Assembly: GCA_965262505.1 (NCBI GenBank)
Contig: CBDHFM010000012.1
Span: 47,966 to 111,965 of the forward strand
Direction of reading: 5' to 3'
Length of the DNA: 64,000 nt
Source: JACPPO01 sp965262505
GTDB taxonomy: Bacteria; Acidobacteriota; Vicinamibacteria; Vicinamibacterales; UBA2999
Shown here: positions 33,470 through 42,511 of the stretch, piece by piece
How positions within the stretch are numbered: position 1 is the stretch's first letter
How the letters are laid out: each line of letters opens with the position of its first letter
Notes under the pieces: generated by a model
Database searches by the model: none
Told to the model about the DNA's origin: nothing
The model's input: only the letters and a program-made list of their open reading frames with translations
Made by a program: the position numbers and the translations under genes

Positions 33470-34732
33470 ATGAATAGCGCGACACAGACGCTGCACCTGC
33501 CGCGACGGACCAAGCCCCGAGGCCGCCATCCCGACAAGCGGCTGACGGCAGGCTTCGTGCGGACCGTCGCGCCCGGACGATACTGCGATGGCCAGGGGTT
33601 GTATCTCTACGTCCAGCCGTCCGGCACCAGGAGCTGGGTCCAGCGGCTCATGATCCACGGTCGCCGCCGTGACCTCGGGCTCGGCAGCGTGGCGCTGGTG
33701 CCGCTCGTCGAGGCCCGCGAGAAGGCGCGGGTCAACCGCAAGCTGGCCCGCGAGGGGGGCGACCCGCTCGCGGAGAAGCGCCGCGCGGAGGGGACGCCGA
33801 CGTTTGCGGAGGCGGCCCGCCGCGTGCTGGACCAAAAACGGGCCGGCTGGCGGAACGGCCGGCACCCGCAGAGCTGGTGGACGAGCCTGGAGCGCTACGC
33901 CTTTCCCCGGATTGGCGCACGGCCGGTGTCCGACGTGACGAGCGCTGAGGTGCTGGAGGTGCTCACGCCGGTCTGGCACGTGAAGGCGCAGACCGCGCGG
34001 CGTGTGCGTGAGCGGATCCGGGCGGTGCTGGAGTGGGCCGTGGCGATGGAGTACCGCAGCGACAACCCGTGCGACCGCATCGGGCCAGTCCTCGGACCGC
34101 AGCAAGTAACGGTCGAGCACATGCGGGCGCTCGCGCACCAGGACGTGCCGGCAGCTCTCGCACGGGTGCGAGCATCCGGGGCGGCCGAGATCGTCAGGCT
34201 GGCGTTCGAGTTTCTCGTGCTGACGGCGGCGCGGTGGGGCGAGGTCCGCGGGGCCGCGTGGACCGAGATCGACGCCGCCGCCGCCGTGTGGACGATCCCC
34301 GCCGCGCGCATGAAGGCGAAGCGCCCGCACCGGGTCCCACTACCGGAGCGCACGGCGGAGATCCTCGAGGCGGCGCGGACGCGTGGCGACGGGCCGCTCG
34401 TGTTTCCCGGGCGGGACGGGGCGCCGCTGGCCGACAAACGGCTGCGCCGGCTCCTCCAGCAGCAGGGGATCGCAGCCGTGCCGCACGGCTTCCGGTCCAC
34501 CTTCCGAGACTGGGCGGCCGAGGAGACCGACCATCCGCGCGAGGTCATCGAGGCGGCGCTGGCGCACGTCGTGCAGAACACGGTCGAAGCGGCCTATGCC
34601 CGCTCGGACCTGTTCGAGCGCCGGCGGCGGCTCATGGGCGACTGGGCGGCCTATTTGAACGGGACGCCTCGTCCGGCTGTGTACAATGGTTCCGTTCCCG
34701 GCATCAGACGAGAGGAGGATCGACGGTCATGA
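33470..34732 (+). CDS. int: Complete P4-type tyrosine integrase
   Basis: 420 residues. N-terminal arm-binding DUF4102-like domain (RLTAGFVRTVAPGRYCDGQG, LYLYVQPSGTRSW), core-binding domain (~100-200), and catalytic domain with LTAARWGEVRGAAW, PHGFRSTFRDWAAE and AAYARSDLFERRRRLM. It integrates and excises an element. The ATG at 33470 follows a -10 box closely. The stop overlaps by four bases (atga) the start of a second, truncated integrase, so the two were translationally coupled. About 85-90% identical by eye to the integrase at the left window edge. Confidence 0.95.
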   Translation: MNSATQTLHLPRRTKPRGRHPDKRLTAGFVRTVAPGRYCDGQGLYLYVQPSGTRSWVQRLMIHGRRRDLGLGSVALVPLVEAREKARVNRKLAREGGDPLAEKRRAEGTPTFAEAARRVLDQKRAGWRNGRHPQSWWTSLERYAFPRIGARPVSDVTSAEVLEVLTPVWHVKAQTARRVRERIRAVLEWAVAMEYRSDNPCDRIGPVLGPQQVTVEHMRALAHQDVPAALARVRASGAAEIVRLAFEFLVLTAARWGEVRGAAWTEIDAAAAVWTIPAARMKAKRPHRVPLPERTAEILEAARTRGDGPLVFPGRDGAPLADKRLRRLLQQQGIAAVPHGFRSTFRDWAAEETDHPREVIEAALAHVVQNTVEAAYARSDLFERRRRLMGDWAAYLNGTPRPAVYNGSVPGIRREEDRRS

Positions 34733-34887
34733 CGCTCCCGACACACCCACGCGAACCGAGACCCCCAGGCCGGCGGCTTGAACATGCACTCACGCCAGCC
34801 TTCGTGCGCAACGTGGCCACGGCCGGCCGTTACGGAGATGGTCGCCGCCGATCGCGTGCAACTGCTTCAGAATACATGGCTTATTGA
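34729..34887 (+). pseudogene. Head of a coupled second integrase, broken at the same codon
   Basis: 52 codons behind agaggagga: PGRRLEHALTPAFVRNVATA, GRYGDG, then unrelated RRRSRATASEYMAY-stop. Same break point (RY-x-DG) as the head at 840-974. The spacer that follows (34888-35557, no gene) is shared with 975-1455. Confidence 0.75.
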
Positions 34888-35557
34888 CCAGCCCCAGCGT
34901 TCGCTTCCCTCGTTGTACCCCTCTCTCTGAACGGGACCCTGCCGGACCAAGAAAGCCGTCCGTGGACGGCCCCGGCCTGAGCGCCAGCGTGACCACCCCG
35001 GAACCCGTCGTGACGCCGACGCCGATCCACTCGCGTCCCACCGCTGCCGTCGCGGCTCCCATGGCGGCGACGCGCCGCGGGATCGTGTGGCCTCCGGTGA
35101 TCACGTCGTAGGGCACAACCACGCCGGCAGCGCTGGCCAGCACGTCCCCGGCGTGGCGCGTCTCGACCAGACGGTCGCCGCCAGCTCAGGCGCGCGAATG
35201 AGGGAAGAACCCGCTGGCCTCGGCCTGCGTGACGCGGGAGGCGCCGTCGAGCCCGAGTTCGTCGCGGCGGCCGCGGATGGCGCTGCGCTCGATCGATCCG
35301 CCCCCGCCACGCCTCCCGTTACCCACAATCTTACCCACACGTGGTGTCCGATGCCCCTGGACTCTCCCGGACGGCTTCACGCGTTCCTGGATCCGGGCGT
35401 GGCGGTGGAGCGGCCACTAAGCAGCCGATCTCCGTGAGGCGACCAGGGCCGGAAAGAGGACGAGCTGACCAGCAAGGCGGGACCGCCGTGGACACCCGCG
35501 GCACCAGCCGGACCCCATCTGCGGAATCAACGCGGTGAGGGGGTCGTGGCTCCGAAC
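34888..35557. other. Non-coding spacer, second copy of the 975-1455 region
   Basis: No gene supported. It shares with the first copy cgcttccctcg near 34904 and the block from 35350 to the terminator. It contains ttacccacaatcttaccc (35328-35346), matching the repeated motif at 3556-3578. Confidence 0.55.
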
Positions 35558-35595
35558 AAAAAAAAGGCGAGCGGACACCGGAGGCGCCGCTCGCC
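35558..35595 (-). terminator. Rho-independent terminator of the second Calx-beta gene
   Basis: Minus strand: ggcgagcgg, a short middle containing cctccgg, ccgctcgcc, then eight T. It lies 147 bases past the stop of 35743-37743. The 3' untranslated sequence between stop and terminator is nearly identical to the first copy, including ccggcgc-aaac-gcgccgg (~35680). Confidence 0.9.
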
Positions 35596-35742
35596 GAAAA
35601 ATCGCCGGTCACGAGCTGGGAGCACCGTTCCACGACCAGAACACTCGGGGACGCTCAGAAAAGCAAAGTGGGGATCCGGCGCAAACGCGCCGGGTCCCCC
35701 CCCTGCCCGATTACCCCCCCGGGCTTTCAGGAACGATAGGCT

Positions 35743-37743
35743 CTACGAGCCCTGCCGCCGCCGCCGATACAACTGCCGCGCACCGCCACCCATCAGGCCA
35801 AACCCGAGCAGCCACTGCGCAATCAACGGCAGCGCTGGCACCGGCTCCGGCGGCGCTTCAGTCACGGTCACCATAACCTGCATGTGGCCGCTGACGCCGC
35901 TGCCCGTGGCCGTCACGGTCACCGACTCGTTGGCCGTCAACATCACGGAGCCGCTCGTCTCGCCCATCGCGATCGTGATCGAGTCGGCATCCAGTGTGCC
36001 GTCACCCACCACGGACAGATCAATCGTGGCCGCGCCGTCTCCAACCGTGACGGCTCGGTTGGCCGTCGCGGTGATCATCGTCGTGCCGCCCGCCTCGATC
36101 TCCATGGGATCGGCGCTCAGCCTGACCACCAGTTCCGTGTCTTCCACCGTCACGGGGAACGTGAGCTCGGCGACGTTCGACACGGTCTGCGACGACATGA
36201 GCGAGGACGATGCCATTCTCGCCGTCCCGGTGACGGTGATCTTGGCCTCGCCGGCCATCAGCGCGTTGATCGTGACCGTATCGCCCGACGCGGACGCACT
36301 GGCCGAGTCACCCTCCACGGAGACGCCGTAGCTGGCCGTGTAGCCGTCCATCACATCGAACAGGTCACTCGTCATGAGCGTGACCGTGTCACCCGGGTTC
36401 AGGCCGTCGTCGCCGCCCCCCGCCGTAATCGCGGCCATGAGCGCCGCGTAGTCGGCCTCACTCGCCTTCGGCGTAATCTTCTTCGTCGTCTCGTCCTCAA
36501 TGTTCAGCGACAGCACACCCGCGCTCGTGCGGGTCCCTGGGCCGTTGGCGCTCTCACCGGACACCACGGCGTCGAACATGAGCGATTCCATGCCGACATC
36601 CTCGTCCGACCGCACCTCGATTTTTATGACAGCGCTCATCCCTTTGGCCATCTTGATGTCGGCCGACCCGACCAACGTGTAGTCCGCCGAATCGGCCGTG
36701 CCGGTCGGCATGAACGCCACCGTGAGGTTCTCTGCGGCGTTCATGGCTTTGCCCTTGTCGTCGACCACCATCACCGCCACCATGGCGGTTTCGCCTTCCT
36801 TCACCGACATGGGTTGCGGGTCGAGGGCCTTGCCGTCCTTATCGACCACCATCATCGCGACCGCAGGCAGCGCGTTCTTGTCTTCGATATCGATGGACAA
36901 TGCGTCAACCAACGTGGCATTCCCCGCCGAGCCCGAATACACGGAGACCGTGATCGTGTCTTCGACACGGTTCTTGTCGTTCCCGCCCAGGGTGATGGTG
37001 ATGTCCTCCGAACGGTTGTCCTCGTTAAGCGTGGGGACGGTGGCAGTCACCGGAGCGGTGATGCTGGCAAGAGTCGGCGGACTGTCAATTTGCACCGACA
37101 GATCCGCGGAGCCGTTGACGTGTGCAGGGTTCGCGGTGACGGTCACCGTGATCGGATCGCCCCCCTCCTCGGGCTCCGCGTCGTCATCCAAGGTCAGGTC
37201 GTAGGACTGGGTCTCGTCGTCATCAATGGTGAGCGTCGTTGGGCTACCTGACGCTTCTGCGATGGTGTCGCCGTCCGCATCCTTAAGGCCACCGTCCACC
37301 AGAACGAAACTCCAATCGAAGACCTCATCCTCCGCGTCCAAGTCATGGGTCGTCTGCACCCGGATAGTGCGCGTTGCAGAGTACGAGACGGGGCTTAAGG
37401 TGGCGTTCGACGGAATTGCGAAAGTTGCGACGAGGCCTAGTTGCGCCGTGTTGATATCTTCTGTCTCACCCGCGGTGGCGGTGGCCGTGGCAGTTCCGGC
37501 GACAATTTCCGCTGTCACGGTCGCCGTGGCCGCCGCGGTGGGAGTGTCCGCGTCCTGGGCGGCGTCGATCATCCCCTTGAGGGTCACGGTCACCGTGACG
37601 CTGTCGCCCTCGGCCACCGCTTTATCCGCCCTGATGGTGGCCTGTGCCGACGCCGTCCCCGCGGACGCCACCAGCAGCACAATCGCGGCAAGAGCCGTGA
37701 GCCAGTAGCCCTTTCGCATAAAAGTTGATCTCGCTCCGTTCAT
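35743..37743 (-). CDS. Second secreted Calx-beta protein with the same sorting tail
   Basis: 666 residues. Signal peptide MNGARSTFMRKGYWLTALAA (cleavage near TASAQ). Several Calx-beta/immunoglobulin-like repeats with DDDETQSYDLTLDDDAEPEE, EDTITVSVYSGSAGNATLVD, VKEGETAMVAVMVVDDKGKA, and a bacterial Ig-like end (DGAATIDLSVVGDGTLDADS). C-terminal PVPALPLIAQWLLGFGLMGG, then ARQLYRRRRQ. Ends and both flanks are almost identical to the gene at 1644-3452; the central ~500 residues differ in order and sequence, apart from a shared piece DGYTASYGVSVEGDSASASA. Ribosome site aaaggag. Confidence 0.88.
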   Translation of the reverse strand: MNGARSTFMRKGYWLTALAAIVLLVASAGTASAQATIRADKAVAEGDSVTVTVTLKGMIDAAQDADTPTAAATATVTAEIVAGTATATATAGETEDINTAQLGLVATFAIPSNATLSPVSYSATRTIRVQTTHDLDAEDEVFDWSFVLVDGGLKDADGDTIAEASGSPTTLTIDDDETQSYDLTLDDDAEPEEGGDPITVTVTANPAHVNGSADLSVQIDSPPTLASITAPVTATVPTLNEDNRSEDITITLGGNDKNRVEDTITVSVYSGSAGNATLVDALSIDIEDKNALPAVAMMVVDKDGKALDPQPMSVKEGETAMVAVMVVDDKGKAMNAAENLTVAFMPTGTADSADYTLVGSADIKMAKGMSAVIKIEVRSDEDVGMESLMFDAVVSGESANGPGTRTSAGVLSLNIEDETTKKITPKASEADYAALMAAITAGGGDDGLNPGDTVTLMTSDLFDVMDGYTASYGVSVEGDSASASASGDTVTINALMAGEAKITVTGTARMASSSLMSSQTVSNVAELTFPVTVEDTELVVRLSADPMEIEAGGTTMITATANRAVTVGDGAATIDLSVVGDGTLDADSITIAMGETSGSVMLTANESVTVTATGSGVSGHMQVMVTVTEAPPEPVPALPLIAQWLLGFGLMGGGARQLYRRRRQGS

Positions 37744-37766
37744 GAGTGTCGCTCCTTTAAGACTAG

Positions 37767-37842
37767 GGGGTAACGGTTACTTCTGCTGTGGGGGTAACGT
37801 TGCTTCTTTATATCTACGGTTTAACGGTTACTGCTTCTGTCC
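37767..37842. repeat. Three degenerate gtaacggttactt repeats upstream of the second Calx-beta gene
   Basis: ggggtaacggttacttctgc, ggggtaacgttgcttc and tttaacggttactgcttctg in tandem. The first is identical to the site at 3477. They are candidate activator or repressor sites shared by both surface-protein genes. 37843-38137 holds no gene. Confidence 0.55.
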
Positions 37843-38137
37843 AGTGGGGCAAGAAATAGTGATCATCCTTCGGCGTAACTCAGCTACCTGCTGTGCCGTC
37901 AACACCTGGATGTATGAGAGTGGTCCCTGCTTCTCATATCGAAAACTCACCGACAAACTATAGAGGCTTTGTCGCGAAAACGCAAAATGAAAGCCCTCTT
38001 TAAAAATTCGGCCCGGCCAGAGACCAAGCCAACCGGACGCAAACAAAAGGGAAACGAAACCCCATGACCGCGCTGGCGGCCGTGGCAGGGGGCGGTCCGG
38101 CAGGACGATAATTTGACCGACGGTCCGCCGTACAAAC

Positions 38138-38586
38138 GGTTGGTGTACGTCAAGTTGTGCAAATTCAGATTCATGGCTGAGGCTGATGCCGTGATTGGTT
38201 AAGCCGCGGGCCGCAGTTCTTTCTTCTGCTCCTTCAGAAACTCCATATTCAGGTAGCGGTAATCTTCGAGCCACCCCTCGTGGACCTCAGCGCAGAGTGC
38301 GCGCACCAGACCGAGGCAGCTGGGCGGGTTCGGGAAGATGCGCACGACCCGCGTGCGACGCGTGATCTCTTCATTGATCCTGGAGGGACTCCTTCACCAG
38401 CCGTTTCAACAGCTCGCGGTCGCTGCCGATCAGGGCTTCAATCCGTTGGGACTTCGCGGGACGCTTGGCTTGAGTGGTCATGGTCTAGCTCCTTGTGAGT
38501 GAGGTCGATGTCAGCCAGCTATCAACCTCTTGCCATGACCGCTCGTCTTTCTCAAGCGCTTTTGCACACAGAACGAAACACTACCC
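38138..38586 (-). mobile_element. Internally deleted IS256-type element with 8-bp target duplication
   Basis: 449 bases flanked by direct gtacaaac (38130-38137 and 38587-38594). Termini (ggttggtgtacg... and, inverted, gggtagtgtttcg..., both reaching gtgcaaa) match at 15 of 26 positions. Inside on the minus strand, an ATG at 38480 reads TTQAKRPAKSQRIEALIGSD, RELLKRLVKESLQDQ-stop, the head of an IS256-type transposase. Later EITRRTRVVRIFPNPPSCLR, LVRALCAEVHEGWLEDYRYL reads as its tail. The catalytic middle is gone, so it is non-autonomous. Confidence 0.78.
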
Positions 38587-38594
38587 GTACAAAC

Positions 38595-38633
38595 TTGCGC
38601 GCCCAGCCAGAGACCAACCAACTGGGCGCGCAA
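38595..38633. repeat. Perfect 12-bp inverted repeat
   Basis: ttgcgcgcccag and ctgggcgcgcaa separated by 15 bases (ccagagaccaaccaa). A degenerate relative of this block, with ggccagagaccaagccaacc, lies at 38020-38085 on the other side of the IS256 remnant. So the IS went into or beside a repeated hairpin unit. Confidence 0.6.
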
Positions 38634-38724
38634 GCCAAAGGAGGAAGCCCCCTGACCCCACACCAGTCTACCTGATCACATCCCACACGATCAACATCCC
38701 AAATAATGGGATACGTCCTGCGCC

Positions 38725-40131
38725 CTAACAGGCTGTGGCAGAACTGCCTTCGTGCAGCCCTGGAAGAATGTGTGGCTGAGTCGGCGTCATCGAGCGAATC
38801 CACGATGGAACGGTCCAATTTTCCGACACGAGCGCCGCGGAGCGCGATACGAGGCCCCAGAAGCGGCGCAATGCGAGCAGCAAGGCGTCGCCGAGGGCAT
38901 AGGCGCGGCCCTGGAGGCCGCGCGGCGTCCCGACGCCGAGCAGTTGCCGCATGAGCAGCCCGAGATTCAAGCCGCAGACCTGCAGGAGCAGGCGCTTGAG
39001 GATGTTGCCGTGTCCGCGCAGGTGCACGCGGCGCATCCCTCCGGTTGCGTAGAGATGCGCATTGGGACGTTCGAGGCGTTCACCGCGTCGACGCAGTAGC
39101 CGCTTACCGCGTGCGCCGCGAATCCGTCGCCGGTTGGCATACACCGCGTCACGGGCGACGTGCTTCCCGCGCCAGTTGCGCCGGCCCCGGTCGGGCTCCG
39201 ACACGTAGCTGCGGATCTCCACCTCGGCCAACGTGACCAGTGTCTGGTTGCTGTGGTAGCCCTTGTCGCAGACCAGCTCCGCGATGCCGGGCCCCGCCGG
39301 CAGCACCGCGTCGACCTGCTCGGCGGCGGTAACCAGCGTCTCGAGCATCGTCTGGGTGTCGCCGGCATCCGCGGCCTGGACACTGACGCCGACCACCGCG
39401 CCCGTCTCCAGGTCCACGGCATGCTCGGCCTTGTGCGCCAGGCGGGTCCTGCCGTCCTTCATCTTCGTGATCTTCGCGTCCGGGTCCTTGGGATGCGTCC
39501 AGTCGTCGTTGGACCCCTTCTTCGGGCGCTTGCGGTCCAGGCGGGCCAACTCGGCGCGCGTCGGCGTGGCGATGCCCGAAGCCGCCGCCAGGTGGCGCAG
39601 GAACGTCTCGTAACCCGCGCCCGTATCCCGGCGTACGATGCTTCGAAGCGCCGCATTGGCTTCCAGCGTCGTCGCGTCGATGCCGACCGTCTTGCCCCCG
39701 ACCAGGCCCGCGTCGGCCAGCCGCTGCAGCACCCAGGTGAAGACCGCCAGGTGCGTCTCGACGTCGATCCGTCGCCGCGTGCGCGACACCGTCGAGTGGT
39801 CCGGCGGCGCCGCGTCGAGCGACACGTCGAGGAACTGCCGCAGGCTCAGCGAATCGGCGGCCCGCCACGCAATCGCCCGTTCCGAGTCCAGCCCCTCGAA
39901 GTAGCCGAGCAGCAGCATCCGGAAGTAGCGGCCCGGCACCAGGCTCGGCCGACCGACCCCGTCGGCATAGAACTTGGCGCACTGCTCCTCGACGAAGGCG
40001 TCGAAGCCCGCCGCGTCGAGGATACGATTCAGGCGTTCGTAAAACGGATGGCCCGCGCTGCGCGGCAGGTCCGAACTGGACACCCACATCGACGGCTGCC
40101 GCCCGCCACGGCAGCGCTTGCCCATTGCCAT
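38725..40131 (-). CDS. DDE transposase (DUF772 plus DDE_Tnp_1, IS5/IS1182-like)
   Basis: 468 residues, intact. N-terminal DUF772 part (RPSLVPGRYFRMLLLGYFEG, PPDHSTVSRTRRRID), then the DDE domain with GKTVGIDATTLEANAALRSI, a charged insertion (KKGSNDDWTHPKDPDAKITK), ELVCDKGYHSNQT and the C-terminal ERPNAHLYATGGMRRVHLRG. The stop codon overlaps the left inverted repeat. Start at 40131 (MAMGKRCRGG). Confidence 0.93.
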   Translation of the reverse strand: MAMGKRCRGGRQPSMWVSSSDLPRSAGHPFYERLNRILDAAGFDAFVEEQCAKFYADGVGRPSLVPGRYFRMLLLGYFEGLDSERAIAWRAADSLSLRQFLDVSLDAAPPDHSTVSRTRRRIDVETHLAVFTWVLQRLADAGLVGGKTVGIDATTLEANAALRSIVRRDTGAGYETFLRHLAAASGIATPTRAELARLDRKRPKKGSNDDWTHPKDPDAKITKMKDGRTRLAHKAEHAVDLETGAVVGVSVQAADAGDTQTMLETLVTAAEQVDAVLPAGPGIAELVCDKGYHSNQTLVTLAEVEIRSYVSEPDRGRRNWRGKHVARDAVYANRRRIRGARGKRLLRRRGERLERPNAHLYATGGMRRVHLRGHGNILKRLLLQVCGLNLGLLMRQLLGVGTPRGLQGRAYALGDALLLALRRFWGLVSRSAALVSENWTVPSWIRSMTPTQPHILPGLHEGSSATAC

Positions 40132-40199
40132 GGAAGGAAGTGTCGTACGTCAGATCGACCCTGTCGATCCCGATCAGGGACTTTCACCACAGGCTGCTA
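38726..40199 (-). mobile_element. Complete insertion sequence (1474 bp)
   Basis: Terminal inverted repeats taacaggctgtggcagaact (left) and, inverted, tagcagcctgtggtgaaagt (right), about 14 of 21 matching. It encloses the transposase at 38725-40131. A target duplication is not evident. Confidence 0.8.
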
Positions 40200-40201
40200 G
40201 G

Positions 40202-40256
40202 GTTTTCTTGGACACTTGATTGCGAGAGAGTTCTCGCAGGAGGAGTGTCGAGATGA
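40202..40256 (+). repeat. 55-bp sequence repeated inverted at 59868-59922
   Basis: gttttcttggacacttgatt ... gtgtcgagatga differs at two positions from the reverse complement of 59868-59922. Both end in an ATG after aggaggag, so they look like the promoter end of one IS family, with only scraps of its first gene left (40253-40350). 40260-40529 contains no intact gene. Confidence 0.8.
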
Positions 40257-40529
40257 GAAAGCACGATCTATGGTTCGGGCGGTGGTGGAGGGCACCCGGC
40301 CGAAGCCGCCTTCATGACCGTGGGAACTGCGGCGATCGAGAACCGGACTGATACCCCGGCTGCCGCGCTGGACCGGTAGAGGGCGCACTACCGGGTGCGG
40401 CAGGCTGGAGCATCCCGATTGAACCGCTCCTGGATCGTATCCGGTCCGCGCCGGGCGTTCAGTCAGATATTGAATCAGCTGGACCTGCGGGATCGGTGAG
40501 CGAGATGGCTCCCGTACGCTGCCCAGGTC

Positions 40530-41282
40530 TTACTGAAACCGTTTCGCGTCCGCTGAGGCGTAGCTAGCCATCGCGCGGTCAAGCGAGACGGTCGACTCGA
40601 GTGCGTCGACGACTTCACTCAGCCGCCGGACAGGGATGGCACAGGTCATCTCTTCGGCCTTCATCCCGGTCCGCAAACGGCTGAGCGCACATCCGACGCT
40701 GGCAGCCACCGCCCCCTGCTCCTTGGCGATGGCAATGATGTGGCATTGGGGCTTCCCTTCGATCAGCAGATCAGGAAACGCATCCTTCAAGGTCATCATT
40801 GCCAGACCGTTGATCCGTAACAAGACGACGTCAGGCTCGGCCTGAGTTTCGGCCAGCGGACCATACACCACCGTCCCTGGTCTCGTGGTCACCACCGGGA
40901 GTTGTTCCACCGCCGCTATGTCGACCCAACCCGACTCCAGCACGGCTCCGACATCGTCTTTCGTCGCGGCCTCCTTGAGGGTGAGAAACCCATGGGTGAG
41001 GCTCCCGACCGAGCAGTTGGCATGGTCGGTGGCCGTGGTGGAAAACGATTCACTGGCGCCCCGAATCCAGAACACACATCCGGCCGGAACCTGTCCCGTT
41101 CGCCCACTCGCATTCGGCTCCGGGTAGCCGTCATCAAGCCTCGCCACCGGCGATGTCTGGCCCTCCGCCAGAAAAGAAATCGCGATGGGCGGCGCATAGG
41201 GCTTCAGTGTCGCCACCAGTCGATCGTTCAGCGACCGCCAGTGCCCTTGCCCGGTGGTCGTTCCGCTCTGGTCGTCATCCAT
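40530..41282 (-). CDS. DUF169 family protein
   Basis: 250 residues from the ATG at 41282 (ribosome site caggag seven bases upstream). Matches the DUF169/COG2043 pattern: LKPYAPPIAISFLAEGQTSP, Cys-containing GCVFWIRGASESF and HANCSVGSLTHGFLTLKEAA, EPDVVLLRINGLAMMTLKDA, and CHIIAIAKEQGAVAASVGCA. The function of the family is uncertain; the conserved cysteines suggest metal or cofactor binding. It is the only apparent cargo gene among IS elements and plasmid genes here. Confidence 0.8.
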   Translation of the reverse strand: MDDDQSGTTTGQGHWRSLNDRLVATLKPYAPPIAISFLAEGQTSPVARLDDGYPEPNASGRTGQVPAGCVFWIRGASESFSTTATDHANCSVGSLTHGFLTLKEAATKDDVGAVLESGWVDIAAVEQLPVVTTRPGTVVYGPLAETQAEPDVVLLRINGLAMMTLKDAFPDLLIEGKPQCHIIAIAKEQGAVAASVGCALSRLRTGMKAEEMTCAIPVRRLSEVVDALESTVSLDRAMASYASADAKRFQ

Positions 41283-41514
41283 GTTCCGCTCCTGTTCGCC
41301 TGTGGGCCGTGATGCTCTGGGGCTGGCGCGAGTCGATCGTGAATCGACCGCATCGTTGCTCAACGCGCCACTTTGACGCAGTCGAACGACAAGCCACTAT
41401 ACAGAAGAGAAGCGAAGGACGGCAGCAAAGCTCCCGTGGCGACCCGGGCTGTTGAAGTGTGACGAAGCCATCCCTTCATCGACTCCCGCCCTCCACCCAG
41501 AGCACCGCTCTGAC

Positions 41515-41580
41515 ATTTCATAATTGTAGTATTACATAATTGTGACATTACATAGTTCCATAATTTCACTTATACTTACG
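41515..41580. repeat. cataatt repeats at the 3' side of the parA2 operon
   Basis: catttcataattgtag, attacataattgtgac and tccataatttcac in 65 bases, related to the motif upstream of parA2 (42512-42557). Likely part of a bipartite centromere. Confidence 0.5.
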
Positions 41581-41892
41581 GTTCCATGCGGCAAGCAACG
41601 TTTCGAGTAAATCGGAAAAATCAGGCCGGTCGCTTTTCAGCCGCAGCTTGTCGAGGGCTTCGCGGTGCGTGACGGCTTTCAGTAAGACGGTGTATTGCTT
41701 GTAGTCGGGGTTTCCTCGCTTCCCGATCGGTCGTCCGGGGCCGCGTTTGTCACCCGGTTGAGAGACCCGGCGCGGCGCGGGCTTCGGCGTCGATTCTTCG
41801 CTACCCTGCTCTTCCACGGCGGGCGGCGGCTGAGGGTCACGTAGGCCCTTGAGGGCATCGGCAATGCCTGTGTTGCGGCGAAACGTGCTCAC
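41566..41892 (-). CDS. Small partition partner of ParA2
   Basis: 108 residues. Disordered acidic/basic N-terminus (PKPAPRRVSQPGDKRGPGRP, an AT-hook-like GPGRPIGKRGNPD) and a C-terminal helical domain (YTVLLKAVTHREALDKLRLK, FSDLLETLLAAWNRKY). It overlaps parA2 by four bases. Probably the centromere-binding protein of this partition system, unrelated to the partner at 29.5 kb. Confidence 0.75.
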   Translation of the reverse strand: MSTFRRNTGIADALKGLRDPQPPPAVEEQGSEESTPKPAPRRVSQPGDKRGPGRPIGKRGNPDYKQYTVLLKAVTHREALDKLRLKSDRPDFSDLLETLLAAWNRKYK

Positions 41893-42494
41893 TGGACCAT
41901 CTCCCGGCCGACGGCCTCATACGCATCCCATGCCCGCGCTGCGTAGGGATCACCCTTCACGGCACAGACGGGGACACCCTGCGCCACGGCCCGCTTGAAC
42001 GCCTTGAGCAGCGGGATTTCAGCGGTGAACACGGGCACGTCGGCGGCGATGAGTTGCGCCCGGAGTTCTTCGGCTTCCTTCTCGCCTGTGGGAACCTTCA
42101 CGACCAAGACCCGGAAATTGACCGTGTCCATTTGGCGCAGTTCCTTGAGGGTGAGCATGAGCGCGTGGGTGTCGAGCGGATCGGGGGCCGCTGGAATCAC
42201 CAGCAGATCGCAGCCCTCTGCCAGCGCCTTGAAGTCGTCTGGCCCGGGGCGGGCTTCGGTGTCGATGACAATATGGCCGCGCCCCCCGCTATAGTCGGCG
42301 GCGTGGTTCGCGCTCTGGAGGATGTCGGCCACTTTGAAGGGCATCTGGCCTGCGGTGTCCCAGACAAGGGCCTGGCGATTCGGGTCGCCGTCGAGCAACA
42401 GTGTCGGCGCAAGCCGTTGAAGGTAGGTGGCAAGGTGAACGGCGGTTGTCGTCTTGGCAATCCCGCCCTTGAAGCTGGCGACGGTAATAATCAC
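41889..42494 (-). CDS. parA: ParA-type partition ATPase 2
   Basis: 201 residues: IITVASFKGGIAKTTTAVHL (deviant Walker A), LLLDGDPNRQALVW, HIVIDTEARPGPDDF, and DLLVIPAAPDPLDTHALMLT. A short ParA of the kind found on plasmids, with no N-terminal DNA-binding domain. It differs clearly from ParA1, so the two backbones carry different partition systems. AT-rich repeats upstream are the likely centromere. Confidence 0.92.
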   Translation of the reverse strand: MIITVASFKGGIAKTTTAVHLATYLQRLAPTLLLDGDPNRQALVWDTAGQMPFKVADILQSANHAADYSGGRGHIVIDTEARPGPDDFKALAEGCDLLVIPAAPDPLDTHALMLTLKELRQMDTVNFRVLVVKVPTGEKEAEELRAQLIAADVPVFTAEIPLLKAFKRAVAQGVPVCAVKGDPYAARAWDAYEAVGREMVQ

Positions 42495-42511
42495 ACGGGC
42501 GAGAATAACAG

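Noticed and set aside
33470..34887. RIT element (three tandem recombinases)
   Set aside because: Overlapping recombinase starts resemble RIT elements, but only two genes are seen, one truncated, and both are P4-type.
38595..38633. Integron attC site
   Set aside because: A perfect 12-base hairpin, but without the attC core triplets and with no integron integrase or cassette structure.
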